From Nitrobacter sp035546855 (GTDB taxonomy: Bacteria > Pseudomonadota > Alphaproteobacteria > Rhizobiales > Xanthobacteraceae), in NCBI GenBank assembly GCA_035546855.1, contig DASZVY010000082.1, positions 1-64,000 of the forward strand: a DNA stretch of 64,000 nt, written 5' to 3'. A model generated the notes under the pieces. The model was not told the origin of the DNA. It did no database searches and saw nothing but the letters and a program-made list of their open reading frames with translations. The position numbers and the translations under genes were made by a program. Shown here in pieces: positions 25,302 to 33,700 of this stretch (within the stretch, counting starts at the first letter, position 1; each line of letters opens with the position of its first letter).

Positions 25302-27161
25302 TCAACCCGGCGTTTCCTCGAAGGAGGCGCTGGCTTCAAGCCATTCTTCCTCGGCGCGCCGAAGGGCGTCGGCGGCGCTGATGCGCGCCTTGCCGAGTTG
25401 CGCGGCCTGTTTGGGATCGCGCTGGAACAGGTCGGGCAACGCCAGTGCCGCATCGATCTTGGCGATGATGCCCGTGATCCGCTCGATCTCGGCCTCCGCC
25501 TTTGCGATCTTCTGTTTGAGGGGAACGCGCTTTTCGGGCTTGTCGCGCTGAGGTTTCTCGGTGGCGCCGCGACGTTCGGAATTGTCGCGCGCGCTCCGCG
25601 TCGACAGCACCGTGCGGCGATAGTCGTCGAGGTCGCCGTCGTAAGGCGTCACCGTATGATCGGCGACCACCCACAGCCGGTCCGCGCAGGCTTCGATCAG
25701 ATAACGGTCGTGAGACACCATGATGACGGCGCCGGGAAAGTCGTTGATGGCTTCCGCCAATGTGGCGCGGCTGTCGATGTCGAGATGGTTGGTCGGCTCG
25801 TCCAGAATGATCATGTTCGGCGCGAAGAATGTCGCCAGTCCGAGCAGCAGGCGGGCCTTCTCGCCGCCCGACAGGTTCCGCACCTTGGTATCGCCGGCCT
25901 TGCCGGAGAATCCGATCGCGCCGACGCGCGCACGAACCTTGCTTTCAGGCGCATCCGGCATCAGCCGGCGCAGATGATCGTAGGATGAGCCGTCGAGATC
26001 GAGTTCATCGGTTTGATGTTGGGCAAAATAACCGATCGACAGCTTGTCGGCACGGACGATCTTGCCGGAAAACGGCGCGAGCTTGCCGGCCAGCAGCTTG
26101 ACCAGCGTCGATTTGCCGTTGCCGTTGGCGCCGAGCAGCGCAATGCGGTCGTCGTTGTCGATCCGCAGCGTGACGCGCTTGAGCACCGGCGACGCAGGAT
26201 CGTAGCCGACCGAGACGTCGTCGGCCGCGATGATCGGCGGCGACAGCATCTTCTCCGGCGGCGGGAACGAGATGTCGTGGACGTCCTGCGTCACCAGCGC
26301 GGTTATGGGCTTCATTTTCTCGAGCATCTTGACGCGTGATTGCGCCTGCCGGGCCTTGGATGCCTTGGCCTTGAAGCGGTCGACGAAATCCTGAAGCCGC
26401 TTGCGTTCCTCCGCCTGGCGCTTGGCGTGCTTGGCGTCGAGCATTTCACGCGCGGCGCGCTGCTCCTCGAACATCGAGTAGGTGCCCTTGTAGAGCGTCA
26501 GCTTGCCGCGATCGAGGTGCAGGATCTGATCGACCGAGGTGTCGAGCAGGTCGCGGTCATGGCTGATGACGATGACCGTGCGCGGATAGTGGGCGAGGTG
26601 ATCCTCGAGCCACAGCGTGCCTTCCAGGTCGAGATAATTGGTCGGTTCGTCCAGCAGCAGCAGGTCCGGCGACGAAAACAGCGTCGCTGCGAGGGCGACC
26701 CGCATGCGCCAGCCACCGGAGAATTCCGCGCACGGCCGGGCCTGATCGGCGGCCGAGAATCCGAGACCGCTGAGGATCGCCGCCGCGCGCGCCGGTGCCG
26801 AGTGGGCGTCGATGTCGACGAGGCGGGTCTGGATTTCTGCGATCCGGTGCGGATCGCCCGCGGCCTCCGCCTCGCGCAGCAGCGCGTCGCGTTCCAGGTC
26901 CGCCCTCAGCACGACGTCGATCAGGGCGTCAGGCCCATCGGGAGCTTCCTGCGCCAGACCGCCGATGCGCCAGCGCGGTGGAATCGCGATCGTTCCGGTC
27001 TCGGTCGGCAGATCGCCGCGGATCGCATGGAAGAGGGTGGATTTCCCGACACCGTTGCGTCCGACAAAGCCCACGCGGGATCCCGGCGTGATCTGAACGG
27101 TGCTGCGATCGATCAGCAGCCGGCCCGCGATCCGGATGGAGATGTCGTTGAGGGTGAGCAT
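25302..27161 (-). CDS. ABC-F family ATPase
   Basis: A 619-residue soluble protein with two ABC ATPase domains and no membrane segments. Walker A motifs are GRNGVGKST and GANGNGKST, signature motifs FSGGWRMRV and LSGGEKARLLLG, and both Walker B sites continue into DEPTNYLD / DEPTNHLD. The two domains are joined by a charged helical linker (about 240-290), and a C-terminal coiled coil follows. Members of this family (Uup, EttA, YheS types) act on ribosomes; Uup-like assignment is plausible because of the C-terminal coiled coil. Start at 27161 (MLTLNDISIR); an ATG seven codons earlier is possible. It converges on the lipoprotein gene. Confidence 0.92.
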   Translation of the reverse strand: MLTLNDISIRIAGRLLIDRSTVQITPGSRVGFVGRNGVGKSTLFHAIRGDLPTETGTIAIPPRWRIGGLAQEAPDGPDALIDVVLRADLERDALLREAEAAGDPHRIAEIQTRLVDIDAHSAPARAAAILSGLGFSAADQARPCAEFSGGWRMRVALAATLFSSPDLLLLDEPTNYLDLEGTLWLEDHLAHYPRTVIVISHDRDLLDTSVDQILHLDRGKLTLYKGTYSMFEEQRAAREMLDAKHAKRQAEERKRLQDFVDRFKAKASKARQAQSRVKMLEKMKPITALVTQDVHDISFPPPEKMLSPPIIAADDVSVGYDPASPVLKRVTLRIDNDDRIALLGANGNGKSTLVKLLAGKLAPFSGKIVRADKLSIGYFAQHQTDELDLDGSSYDHLRRLMPDAPESKVRARVGAIGFSGKAGDTKVRNLSGGEKARLLLGLATFFAPNMIILDEPTNHLDIDSRATLAEAINDFPGAVIMVSHDRYLIEACADRLWVVADHTVTPYDGDLDDYRRTVLSTRSARDNSERRGATEKPQRDKPEKRVPLKQKIAKAEAEIERITGIIAKIDAALALPDLFQRDPKQAAQLGKARISAADALRRAEEEWLEASASFEETPG

Positions 27162-27211
27162 GGCCGGGTTTTCACCCGCCATCGCCGCCGAACGCAACCC
27201 GTTTTTGAAGC

Positions 27212-27403
27212 CTAGCTGGTTGGATCGGCCGTCGGGCCTTCACCACCCTCGTGATCGAGAGCGGCGAGGAGCCTCTGCAATCGAGGCGGCAGCGAAGATG
27301 CCGGTTGCATGTCGTCGCGCAGCCGCCCCCCGATCGCCCGGCAGATCCACAGGCTGGTCGCCGTATCCATTTCTATCGACTCGTCTGGAAATAGGTTGCG
27401 CAT
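27212..27403 (-). CDS. small conserved-looking protein of unknown function
   Basis: A 63-residue reading frame (MRNLFPDESIEMDTATSLWI start) ending 50 bases before the ABC-F gene on the same strand. It contains a predicted helical stretch (CRAIGGRLRDDMQPASS) followed by LPPRLQRLLAALDHEGGEG. The pattern IGxRLR...LPxRLxxLLxxLD is loosely reminiscent of NepR anti-sigma factors but is not convincing without PhyR/EcfG neighbours. Three closely spaced ATGs make the start uncertain. A real gene is likely because the composition is not that of a shadow frame and no other gene overlaps it. Confidence 0.5.
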   Translation of the reverse strand: MRNLFPDESIEMDTATSLWICRAIGGRLRDDMQPASSLPPRLQRLLAALDHEGGEGPTADPTS

Positions 27404-27545
27404 GATCATCATCGGCTCGGACCATCCTTACCTGGAGATAAGTCGTTTGCGGCGGATTTGTTTCCGCGCGCCGATGGCTGCGCCCGACGCAAGTGGATGA
27501 AACCGCCCGCGAATCAGAGCGGGGATCCGCTGACGCCATGACACG

Positions 27546-27576
27546 GCAAAACCCGGCCGCCCGCGCGGCCGGGTTT
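27546..27576 (-). terminator. Rho-independent terminator of the His/Trp/Gly-rich gene
   Basis: AAACCCGGCCG (27549-27559) and CGGCCGGGTTT (27566-27576) form a perfect 11-base-pair stem with a six-base loop, ending in a short T run on the minus strand. It begins about 20 bases after the stop of the gene at 27598-27861. Confidence 0.75.
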
Positions 27577-27597
27577 GGTCAACTCCTGTCCCGTCGC

Positions 27598-27861
27598 TCA
27601 GTAGCAGCGATTCACAATGCGCCAGCGCGGGCCCCAAGGGGTCGGAACGAGGCGGCGGACGTAGCAGCCGCCATAGCCATAATAGGCGGGAACGCCGACG
27701 ATCACGCGCGGTCCGCCCCATCCCCAGCCGTGGTGCCATCCACCATGCCATCCGCCATGCCAACCATGGTGCCAGCCAGCGGCAGAAGCGGTCGTCGGCG
27801 CCAACGCGGTCGCGCCAAGCGCGGCCGCAGCAACAGCAGCGAGTGTGATTTTGCGGAACAT
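27598..27861 (-). CDS. small secreted His/Trp/Gly-rich protein
   Basis: An 87-residue exported protein. The signal peptide (MFRKITLAAVAAAALGATAL, ending ASAAG) is followed by the repeat HGWHGGWHGGWHHGWGWGG, then PRVIVGVPAYYGYGGCYVRR and a C-terminus with WRIVNRCY, containing two cysteines. An AGGAGAGG ribosome binding site precedes the ATG at 27861, and a strong terminator follows, so it is a monocistronic unit. The histidine-rich repeat suggests metal binding or surface adhesion. Similar short GW/HGW-rich secreted proteins are common in this bacterial group, with no established function that I know. Confidence 0.82.
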   Translation of the reverse strand: MFRKITLAAVAAAALGATALAPTTASAAGWHHGWHGGWHGGWHHGWGWGGPRVIVGVPAYYGYGGCYVRRLVPTPWGPRWRIVNRCY

Positions 27862-28175
27862 GGTCCTCTCCTTATGATTCGGGCGCGTACAGCGCCCCGG
27901 TGGTTGTCGTCTGTCCGTTGTCATTGAAAACGCAGACCAGCGGATCAGGTGCCGTGGTCGGAGCCTATCTTCTCAATCCTGAACCGCTCCGCGACGCCGG
28001 CTTCAGACATCGTTAATGATCGTGAATTCGCGGTAAGGCGGAAGCCGGGTACCCACAGGGAATGGTTCGGTCCGCCCATGCGCCCTTTTCGAGCGGCGGC
28101 CCTGCTTGCCCTGATCGAATCGCGCCGATATAAGCGCCGCCGAAATCCCCCATCCCTGCATTCAAGGACAGTCTC
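27862..28175. other. divergent intergenic region before ndk
   Basis: Three hundred and fourteen bases without a supported gene. It holds a good sigma-70-like promoter for ndk at 28106-28134 and the 5' region of the minus-strand His-rich gene, with GGAGAGG immediately before that gene. Reading frames crossing it look like shadows. Confidence 0.5.
28106..28134 (+). promoter_or_regulatory. sigma-70-like promoter for ndk
   Basis: TTGCCC (28106-28111) and TATAAG (28129-28134) are separated by 17 bases. Transcription would start near 28141, about 35 bases before the ndk ATG. The TerC genes downstream may be served by read-through. Confidence 0.55.
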
Positions 28176-28598
28176 ATGGCGATCGAGCGCACTTTTTCGA
28201 TTATCAAACCCGACGCGACGGCAAGAAACCTGACCGGCGCGATCAATGCCGTGATCGAGAAGGCCGGCTTGCGGATCGTGGCGCAGAAGCGCATCCGCAT
28301 GAGCCGCGAGCAGGCCGAGACGTTTTATGCCGTCCACAAGGCGCGCCCGTTCTTCGGTGAACTGGTGGACTTCATGATTTCGGGGCCCGTCGTCGTCCAG
28401 GTTCTGGAAGGCGAAAACGCGGTGCTCAAGCATCGGGAGATCATGGGTGCGACCGATCCGGCCAAGGCGGCGGACGGAACGATCCGCAAGCTCTTCGCGA
28501 AATCGGTCGGCGAGAATTCGGTTCACGGATCGGATGCGGCCGAGACGGCGGCGATCGAGATCGCTCAGTTTTTCTCGGGTAACGAGATCGTCGGCTGA
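28176..28598 (+). CDS. ndk: nucleoside diphosphate kinase
   Basis: A 140-residue enzyme transferring gamma-phosphate between nucleoside triphosphates and diphosphates through a phospho-histidine. The start MAIERTFSIIKPDA is characteristic and the active site is the His in ENSVHGSDA (about residue 117). Length is typical. It is followed by two TerC-family genes on the same strand. Confidence 0.97.
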   Translation: MAIERTFSIIKPDATARNLTGAINAVIEKAGLRIVAQKRIRMSREQAETFYAVHKARPFFGELVDFMISGPVVVQVLEGENAVLKHREIMGATDPAKAADGTIRKLFAKSVGENSVHGSDAAETAAIEIAQFFSGNEIVG

Positions 28599-28655
28599 CC
28601 GGCGCGACCCGTCTCACCGCGCGTGAGCGGGCTTTCCGTCGGCGGGGAGGGGGCG

Positions 28656-29522
28656 GTGAACTGGTTGCAGATATTCGACTCTGAAAACCTCGCCGCCTTT
28701 TCCGCCGGCTTTCTGGCCGACCTGCACAAGCCGGTGTTCTGGTTCGCCGTCGGCAAGATCATCTGGATCAATGTCCTGCTGTCGGGCGACAATGCGCTCG
28801 TCATCGCCATGGCCTGCCGCGGCCTGCAACCGCGGCAGCGGCTCTGGGGCATGGTCATCGGCGCCGGCATCGCCGTCGTCCTCCTGATTGCCTTCACCGG
28901 CATCGTGGCGACCTTGATGTCGCTGCCCTATCTGAAACTGGTTGGCGGATTGGCCCTGCTGCTGATCGCCGCCAAGCTCCTGGTGCCGGAAGGCGAGGGC
29001 GACAATGTCGCCGCCGGCGAGAGCCTGTGGCACGCCGTGCGGATCGTCGTCATCGCCGACATCATCATGAGCCTCGATAACGTCATCGCGGTCGCGGCGG
29101 CGGCGAACGGTCAGCTTCCGCTGTTGATCATCGGCCTCGCGGTCAGCATCCCGATGATCGTGGCCGGCGCCGCGCTGATCATGCTCATCCTCGACCGTTT
29201 CCCGATTCTGGTCTGGCTGGGAGCGACCTTGCTCGGCTGGATCGCGGGCGACGTCATTGAAACCGATCCGGCGGTTCAGCCGTTGCTCGCAAAGCTGCTT
29301 GACGGCCAGATTTCGTTCAATCTCGATGCCACCTCGAAATTGTGGGAAATCGCGCCGCACGTCATCGTTCGCGAGGATCTGGTCGAATCCCTGTGCTCGA
29401 TTTTTGGCGCCGTATCGGTTCTGATCGTCGGCTCAATCTGGCGCAGGTCGCGGCTGGCGAATACGTCGCGAATCGAGCCGGCGGGGCAGGACAAGAACGA
29501 GGCGATCGGCGCGGGCAATTAA
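28656..29522 (+). CDS. TerC-family integral membrane protein, copy 1
   Basis: A 288-residue polytopic protein of the TerC/YjbE type. Seven or so membrane spans are visible, with conserved acidic residues inside them in the motifs WINVLLSGDNALVIA and IMSLDNVIAVAAAANG, which form the metal-binding core proposed for Mn/Ca efflux by this family. The start is a GTG at 28656 with GGGGAGGGGG upstream, matching the GTG start of the downstream copy; an earlier GTG at 28623 is less likely. The C-terminal region (about 215-288) differs most from copy 2. Confidence 0.9.
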   Translation: MNWLQIFDSENLAAFSAGFLADLHKPVFWFAVGKIIWINVLLSGDNALVIAMACRGLQPRQRLWGMVIGAGIAVVLLIAFTGIVATLMSLPYLKLVGGLALLLIAAKLLVPEGEGDNVAAGESLWHAVRIVVIADIIMSLDNVIAVAAAANGQLPLLIIGLAVSIPMIVAGAALIMLILDRFPILVWLGATLLGWIAGDVIETDPAVQPLLAKLLDGQISFNLDATSKLWEIAPHVIVREDLVESLCSIFGAVSVLIVGSIWRRSRLANTSRIEPAGQDKNEAIGAGN

Positions 29523-29619
29523 TCTCCCGCGATGGCGGTTCTGGCCAATTCGTCGCATCCCATCGGGCGAGCCTTGATGATAACTGCGGGCTTTTGCCGC
29601 GAGGCTGAAAGGACGCAAC

Positions 29620-30459
29620 GTGAACTGGGTGCTTCACATCTTCGACCTCTCGACGATCTCGTCGATTTTGACCCAGTTTCAGCATGATGTTCATGAACCC
29701 GGTTTCTGGCTCGCTGTCGGTGAGATCATCTGGATCAACGTGCTGCTCTCCGGCGACAATGCGCTGGTGATCGCGCTGGCCTGCCGTGGCCTCGCCCCGC
29801 GCCAGCGGCTTTGGGGGATGATTCTCGGCGCCGGGGCCGCCGTCGTTCTCCGCATCATTTTCACCGGCATCGTCGCGACCCTGATGGAGTTGCCGTATCT
29901 CAAGCTTGTCGGCGGGCTCGCGTTGATCGTCATCGCCGCGAAATTGCTGGTCCCGGAGCACGACGACGATGATGGTGTCACGGCGGCGTCGCACGTCTGG
30001 GCGGCGGTACAGGTCGTCATGGTCGCCGATATCGTCATGAGCCTCGACAATGTGATCGCCGTGGCGGCGGCGGCCAACGGCAGCATTCCGCTGCTGATCC
30101 TCGGCCTTGCCATCAGCGTGCCGCTGATCGTCGCCGGCGCCGCCCTGATCATGGCGCTGCTGACGCGGCTGCCGATCCTGGTCTGGGCCGGCGCGGCGCT
30201 GCTCGGCTGGATCGCCGGCGCCGTGATCGCGACCGACCCGGCGATTGTCCCGCTGTTGCATCGCGCATTCGGCGGCGGTCTCGGAACTGGTCTGGATTCC
30301 GCGCTGGCTCCGCTCGGCCTTTCCCTCAAGTTCGGCGGGGGAGGTCATGGCGCGGAGTTGCTCGTGTCCGTGCTCTGCACCCTCGTTGTACTGGTCGCGG
30401 GCGCGCTGTGGCGTCGCCGTCGCGCGGACGGAGTCGATCACGCCGTGCCCGGCGCGTGA
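29620..30459 (+). CDS. TerC-family integral membrane protein, copy 2
   Basis: A 279-residue paralogue of the preceding gene, with the same membrane motifs (IIWINVLLSGDNALVIALACRG, DIVMSLDNVIAVAAAANGS) and a distinct, Gly-rich C-terminal loop (residues about 205-245). Start GTG with AAAGGA upstream. The two TerC genes lie head to tail 97 bases apart, an evident tandem duplication. Likely cation (Mn or Ca) export; individual specificities unknown. It converges on purN. Confidence 0.9.
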   Translation: MNWVLHIFDLSTISSILTQFQHDVHEPGFWLAVGEIIWINVLLSGDNALVIALACRGLAPRQRLWGMILGAGAAVVLRIIFTGIVATLMELPYLKLVGGLALIVIAAKLLVPEHDDDDGVTAASHVWAAVQVVMVADIVMSLDNVIAVAAAANGSIPLLILGLAISVPLIVAGAALIMALLTRLPILVWAGAALLGWIAGAVIATDPAIVPLLHRAFGGGLGTGLDSALAPLGLSLKFGGGGHGAELLVSVLCTLVVLVAGALWRRRRADGVDHAVPGA

Positions 30460-30502
30460 CCGCGGTGCCGCATCGCCCTGTGTCGCCTTGAAGCGGCTGT
30501 CG

Positions 30503-31156
30503 TCAGATGACCGTCGGAGAGACCAGCGCGTCGTCGGCGCTGGCGCCTGCCGACGACTTGCAGAGGTCGCCGTCGAGGCGCGTGGCGCCGCTCGCGACGA
30601 GGTAAAGGGCATCGGGATAGATGCGATGTTCGACACCGAGCACGCGGGCGGCCAGCGTGTCGGCCGTGTCGTCGTCGAGCACCGGGACCGCCCCCTGCAT
30701 GATGATGGGGCCCGCATCGGTCTCGGGAATGACGAAATGCACGGTCGCACCCGAGATCTTCACGCCGGCGTGCAGGGCCTGGCCATGCGGATCGAGCCCC
30801 GGAAACGACGGCAGCAGCGACGGATGGATATTGAGCATCCGCCCGTACCACCGCTGCACGAAGCCGGCGGTGAACAGCCGCATGAAGCCGCCGAGACAGA
30901 TCAGGTCGATACGATGCTGATCGAGCACGTCCTGCAGCTTGCTTTCAAAAGCCGCGCGGTCCTGGCCGAACGGCTTGCTCTCGATCACCAGGGTCGGGAT
31001 GCCTGCCGCCTTGGCTTTCTCGAGCCCTGGCGCATCCGCCTTGTTGGAAATCACAATGACGATGTCGGCCGGATAGTTCTCCGCCGACGCGGCCCGGATC
31101 AGCGCCGTCATGTTCGAGCCGCGTCCGGAGATCAGGATTGCGACGCGGCGTTTCAT
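30503..31156 (-). CDS. purN: phosphoribosylglycinamide formyltransferase
   Basis: A 217-residue enzyme of de novo purine synthesis that transfers the formyl group from 10-formyl-THF to GAR. Motifs: VAILISGRGSNM at the N-terminus, LICLGGFMRL, and the catalytic NIHPSLLPSFPG. It lies 21 bases after purM on the same strand. The C-terminus extends about 20 residues beyond the E. coli enzyme. Confidence 0.96.
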   Translation of the reverse strand: MKRRVAILISGRGSNMTALIRAASAENYPADIVIVISNKADAPGLEKAKAAGIPTLVIESKPFGQDRAAFESKLQDVLDQHRIDLICLGGFMRLFTAGFVQRWYGRMLNIHPSLLPSFPGLDPHGQALHAGVKISGATVHFVIPETDAGPIIMQGAVPVLDDDTADTLAARVLGVEHRIYPDALYLVASGATRLDGDLCKSSAGASADDALVSPTVI

Positions 31157-31177
31157 GTTTTCACCATGACGGGTAGG

Positions 31178-32248
31178 TCAGAACGCAAGATCGAGATGGT
31201 TGTCGTAGACGACGCGGTCGCCTGAGGCTTCGATGACGTTGCCGAGCAGCATCACGGCTTCGCCTGCCGCCGTCAGCACGTCCATGACCTGATGCACCGC
31301 GTCCGGCCTGACGATCGCGATCATGCCGACGCCGCAGTTGAAGGTGCGCAGCAGTTCGAGTTCGCTGACGCCGCCCTGTCGCGCCAGCCATTTGAAGACC
31401 GGCAGCACCGCCACCTTCGCGAGGTCGACGCGGACGCCGAGGTGCCTGGGCAGCACGCGCGGAATGTTGTCGGTGAACCCGCCGCCGGTGATATGGGCGA
31501 GGCCTTTGACCGCGCCGGTCTCGCGGATCGCGCGCAGGCAGGATTTGACGTAGAGCCGGGTCGGCGTCAGCAGGGCGCCGCCGAGCGTCATCACCGGCGC
31601 GAACGGGGCAGGCGCATTGAATGCGATTCCCGAGGACTCCACGATCTTTCGGACCAGGGAAAATCCGTTGGCGTGAACGCCGGAGGAGGCGAGCCCGATC
31701 ACGGCGTCGCCGGCGGCGATGTCCCGGCCCGGCAAAAGCGTGCCGCGCTCGGCCGCGCCGACCGCAAAGCCCGCGAGATCGTAGTCGCCGTCCTTGTAGA
31801 GACCGGGCATCTCGGCGGTTTCGCCGCCGATCAGCGCGCAGCCGGATTCCCGGCAACCCTCGGCGATCCCCGCCACGATCGCGGCGGCCGCCTCCGGATC
31901 GAGCTTGCCGCAGGCGAAATAATCGAGGAAGAACAGCGGCTCAGCGCTCTGGACCACAAGATCGTTGACGGACATCGCCACCAGGTCGATGCCGATGCCG
32001 TCGTGCAGCCCGGTTTCGATGGCGATCTTGACCTTGGTCCCGACCCCGTCGGTGGCCGCCACCAGCACCGGGTCGGTAAAGCCGGCAGCCTTGAGGTCGA
32101 ACAATCCGCCGAATCCACCGATCTCGGCGTCGGCGCCGGCGCGCGCCGTGGCCCGCACCATGGGCTTGATGAGATCGACCAGCCGGTTACCGGCGTCGAT
32201 ATCGACGCCCGCGTCCGCGTAGGTGAGGCCATTTTTCCTGTTGGTCAT
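31178..32248 (-). CDS. purM: phosphoribosylformylglycinamidine cyclo-ligase
   Basis: A 356-residue AIR synthetase that closes the imidazole ring in purine synthesis with ATP. Typical segments are TYADAGVDIDAGNRLVD, VAATDGVGTKVKIA, the CGKLD and LIGGETAEMPG loops, and HITGGGFTDNIPRVLP. I place the start at 32248 (MTNRKNG), with GGAA eight bases upstream, rather than two codons earlier. It forms the purMN operon and diverges from pgsA. Confidence 0.96.
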   Translation of the reverse strand: MTNRKNGLTYADAGVDIDAGNRLVDLIKPMVRATARAGADAEIGGFGGLFDLKAAGFTDPVLVAATDGVGTKVKIAIETGLHDGIGIDLVAMSVNDLVVQSAEPLFFLDYFACGKLDPEAAAAIVAGIAEGCRESGCALIGGETAEMPGLYKDGDYDLAGFAVGAAERGTLLPGRDIAAGDAVIGLASSGVHANGFSLVRKIVESSGIAFNAPAPFAPVMTLGGALLTPTRLYVKSCLRAIRETGAVKGLAHITGGGFTDNIPRVLPRHLGVRVDLAKVAVLPVFKWLARQGGVSELELLRTFNCGVGMIAIVRPDAVHQVMDVLTAAGEAVMLLGNVIEASGDRVVYDNHLDLAF

Positions 32249-32366
32249 GCGCATATTCCGGGGATTTCCGGCTGGTTACGTGGGATTCCGGGCGAGCGCA
32301 ATGGCTCGCGTGCCCGAGCTGCATATACTATGTGGGACGACAGGCCGGGAACCAGGGACAGGTCGC

Positions 32367-32909
32367 GTGAGTATCCCGAACATCATTACGCTCGGCCGCA
32401 TTCTGCTGGTGCCGTTCATCATCTGGGCAATCGCTTCCAGCCAGATGGAAATCGCCTTTGCCATCTTCATCGTGGCCGGCGTCAGCGACGCGGTCGACGG
32501 CTTCCTGGCCAAGCGGTTCAACATGGCGAGCGAACTCGGCGCGTTGCTCGATCCCCTGGCCGACAAGGCGCTGCTGGTCTCGATCTACGTCACGCTTGGC
32601 ATCTGGGGGGCGATGCCGCGGTGGCTCGTGATTCTCGTGGTGTCCCGCGACATCATGATCGTCGGCGCCGTCATCGTGTCGTGGCTGTTCGACAGGCCGA
32701 TTCCGATGAAACCGCTGATGGTGTCGAAGCTCAATACGTTCGCGCAGGTGGCGTTTGCCGCGCTGGTGCTCGCGGCCCTTGGCTTCGGCTTCAAGTCCTC
32801 GCCCTTTGACGTTATCCTGATGGGCGCGGTCGCGATCTTGACCTTGCTTTCGGTCTCCTTCTATCTCGTCGAGTGGGTCCGCCACATGAGCACGATCGAG
32901 CAGGGCTGA
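32367..32909 (+). CDS. pgsA: CDP-alcohol phosphatidyltransferase (probable phosphatidylglycerophosphate synthase)
   Basis: A 180-residue membrane enzyme with the CDP-alcohol phosphatidyltransferase signature: DAVDG, then LAKRF, then GALLDPLADK at about residues 48-72 (D-x2-D-G-x2-A-K/R-x8-G-x3-D-x3-D). Four to five membrane spans. It starts at a GTG (MSIPNIITLGR after translation) with ACAGG upstream; the frame extends further but is not protein-like. By size and sequence this is the PgsA type, joining CDP-diacylglycerol with glycerol-3-phosphate. It is followed by hdaA, a pairing typical of alphaproteobacteria. Confidence 0.85.
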   Translation: MSIPNIITLGRILLVPFIIWAIASSQMEIAFAIFIVAGVSDAVDGFLAKRFNMASELGALLDPLADKALLVSIYVTLGIWGAMPRWLVILVVSRDIMIVGAVIVSWLFDRPIPMKPLMVSKLNTFAQVAFAALVLAALGFGFKSSPFDVILMGAVAILTLLSVSFYLVEWVRHMSTIEQG

Positions 32910-32948
32910 GGCTGTCGCGGTCGGGTGCAGGGTTGCAGGGAGTAGCGC

Positions 32949-33635
32949 GTGGCAGGCCGCCCGGAACCTCGTCAATTGGCATTCTCGCTGCCGCACGCCG
33001 AGAGCTTCTCGCGCGATAACTTCCTGGAAGGGCCGGCGAACGCGGCTGCGCTGTCGCTGATCGAAAGCTGGCCGGACTGGCCGAACCGGATCATGCTGCT
33101 GTCCGGGCCGGAGGGGTCCGGCAAGAGCCATCTCGCGGCGATCTGGGCCGAACTGGCGGGGGCGCGCGCGATCAGCGCGCACGCGCTGACGGCGGCGGAC
33201 GTTCCGGCGAGCCTGGCGACGGGCGCCCTCGTGGTCGAGGACGTGAATCCCTCCGCCTTCGACGAGCGCGCCCTGTTTCATCTGATGAACCTCGTGCGCG
33301 AGCAGGAGGCCTGTCTCCTGCTCACCGCGCGTATTCCCCCGGTCGCCTTCGACATCGAATTGCGGGACCTGCGCTCGCGGCTGCGCGCGGTGCCGGTGGT
33401 CTCGCTGATGCCGCCGGACGATCAGTTGCTCCGCGCCTTGATCGTGAAATTCTGCGCCGACCGGCAGATGACCGTCGACGAGGGGGTTGTGAGCTTTCTC
33501 GCCACCCGGATCGAGCGGTCCTTCGCGGCCGCGCGGCAGGCCGTGGCGGAACTCGACGCGGAGGCCCTTCGGCTCGGCCGTCCCGTCACGCGTGCGCTGG
33601 CGGCCGGGCTGCTGCGGGATGGCCGCCGGGATTGA
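32949..33635 (+). CDS. hdaA: DnaA-related regulator (HdaA)
   Basis: A 228-residue protein with an N-terminal clamp-binding-like segment (QLAFSLPHAESFSRDNFLEG), an AAA+ domain with P-loop GPEGSGKSH and VVEDVN-type Walker B, and a short helical lid, but no DnaA-type DNA-binding domain. Hda proteins bind the sliding clamp and promote ATP hydrolysis on DnaA after initiation. GTG start with AGGGAG upstream. It lies 39 bases after pgsA. Walker B is atypical (VVEDVNPS rather than DD), so ATPase activity may be weak, as known for Hda. Confidence 0.88.
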   Translation: MAGRPEPRQLAFSLPHAESFSRDNFLEGPANAAALSLIESWPDWPNRIMLLSGPEGSGKSHLAAIWAELAGARAISAHALTAADVPASLATGALVVEDVNPSAFDERALFHLMNLVREQEACLLLTARIPPVAFDIELRDLRSRLRAVPVVSLMPPDDQLLRALIVKFCADRQMTVDEGVVSFLATRIERSFAAARQAVAELDAEALRLGRPVTRALAAGLLRDGRRD

Positions 33636-33700
33636 GGCGCTGTCCGCTTCGCACGGCACGGCGGCATTATCCGGCGTTTGCCGCGCCGGGTCGCGCAATC

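Noticed and set aside
29362..30750. A 462-codon minus-strand frame opposite the second TerC gene
   Set aside because: Antisense shadow; its end only partly overlaps purN in another frame.
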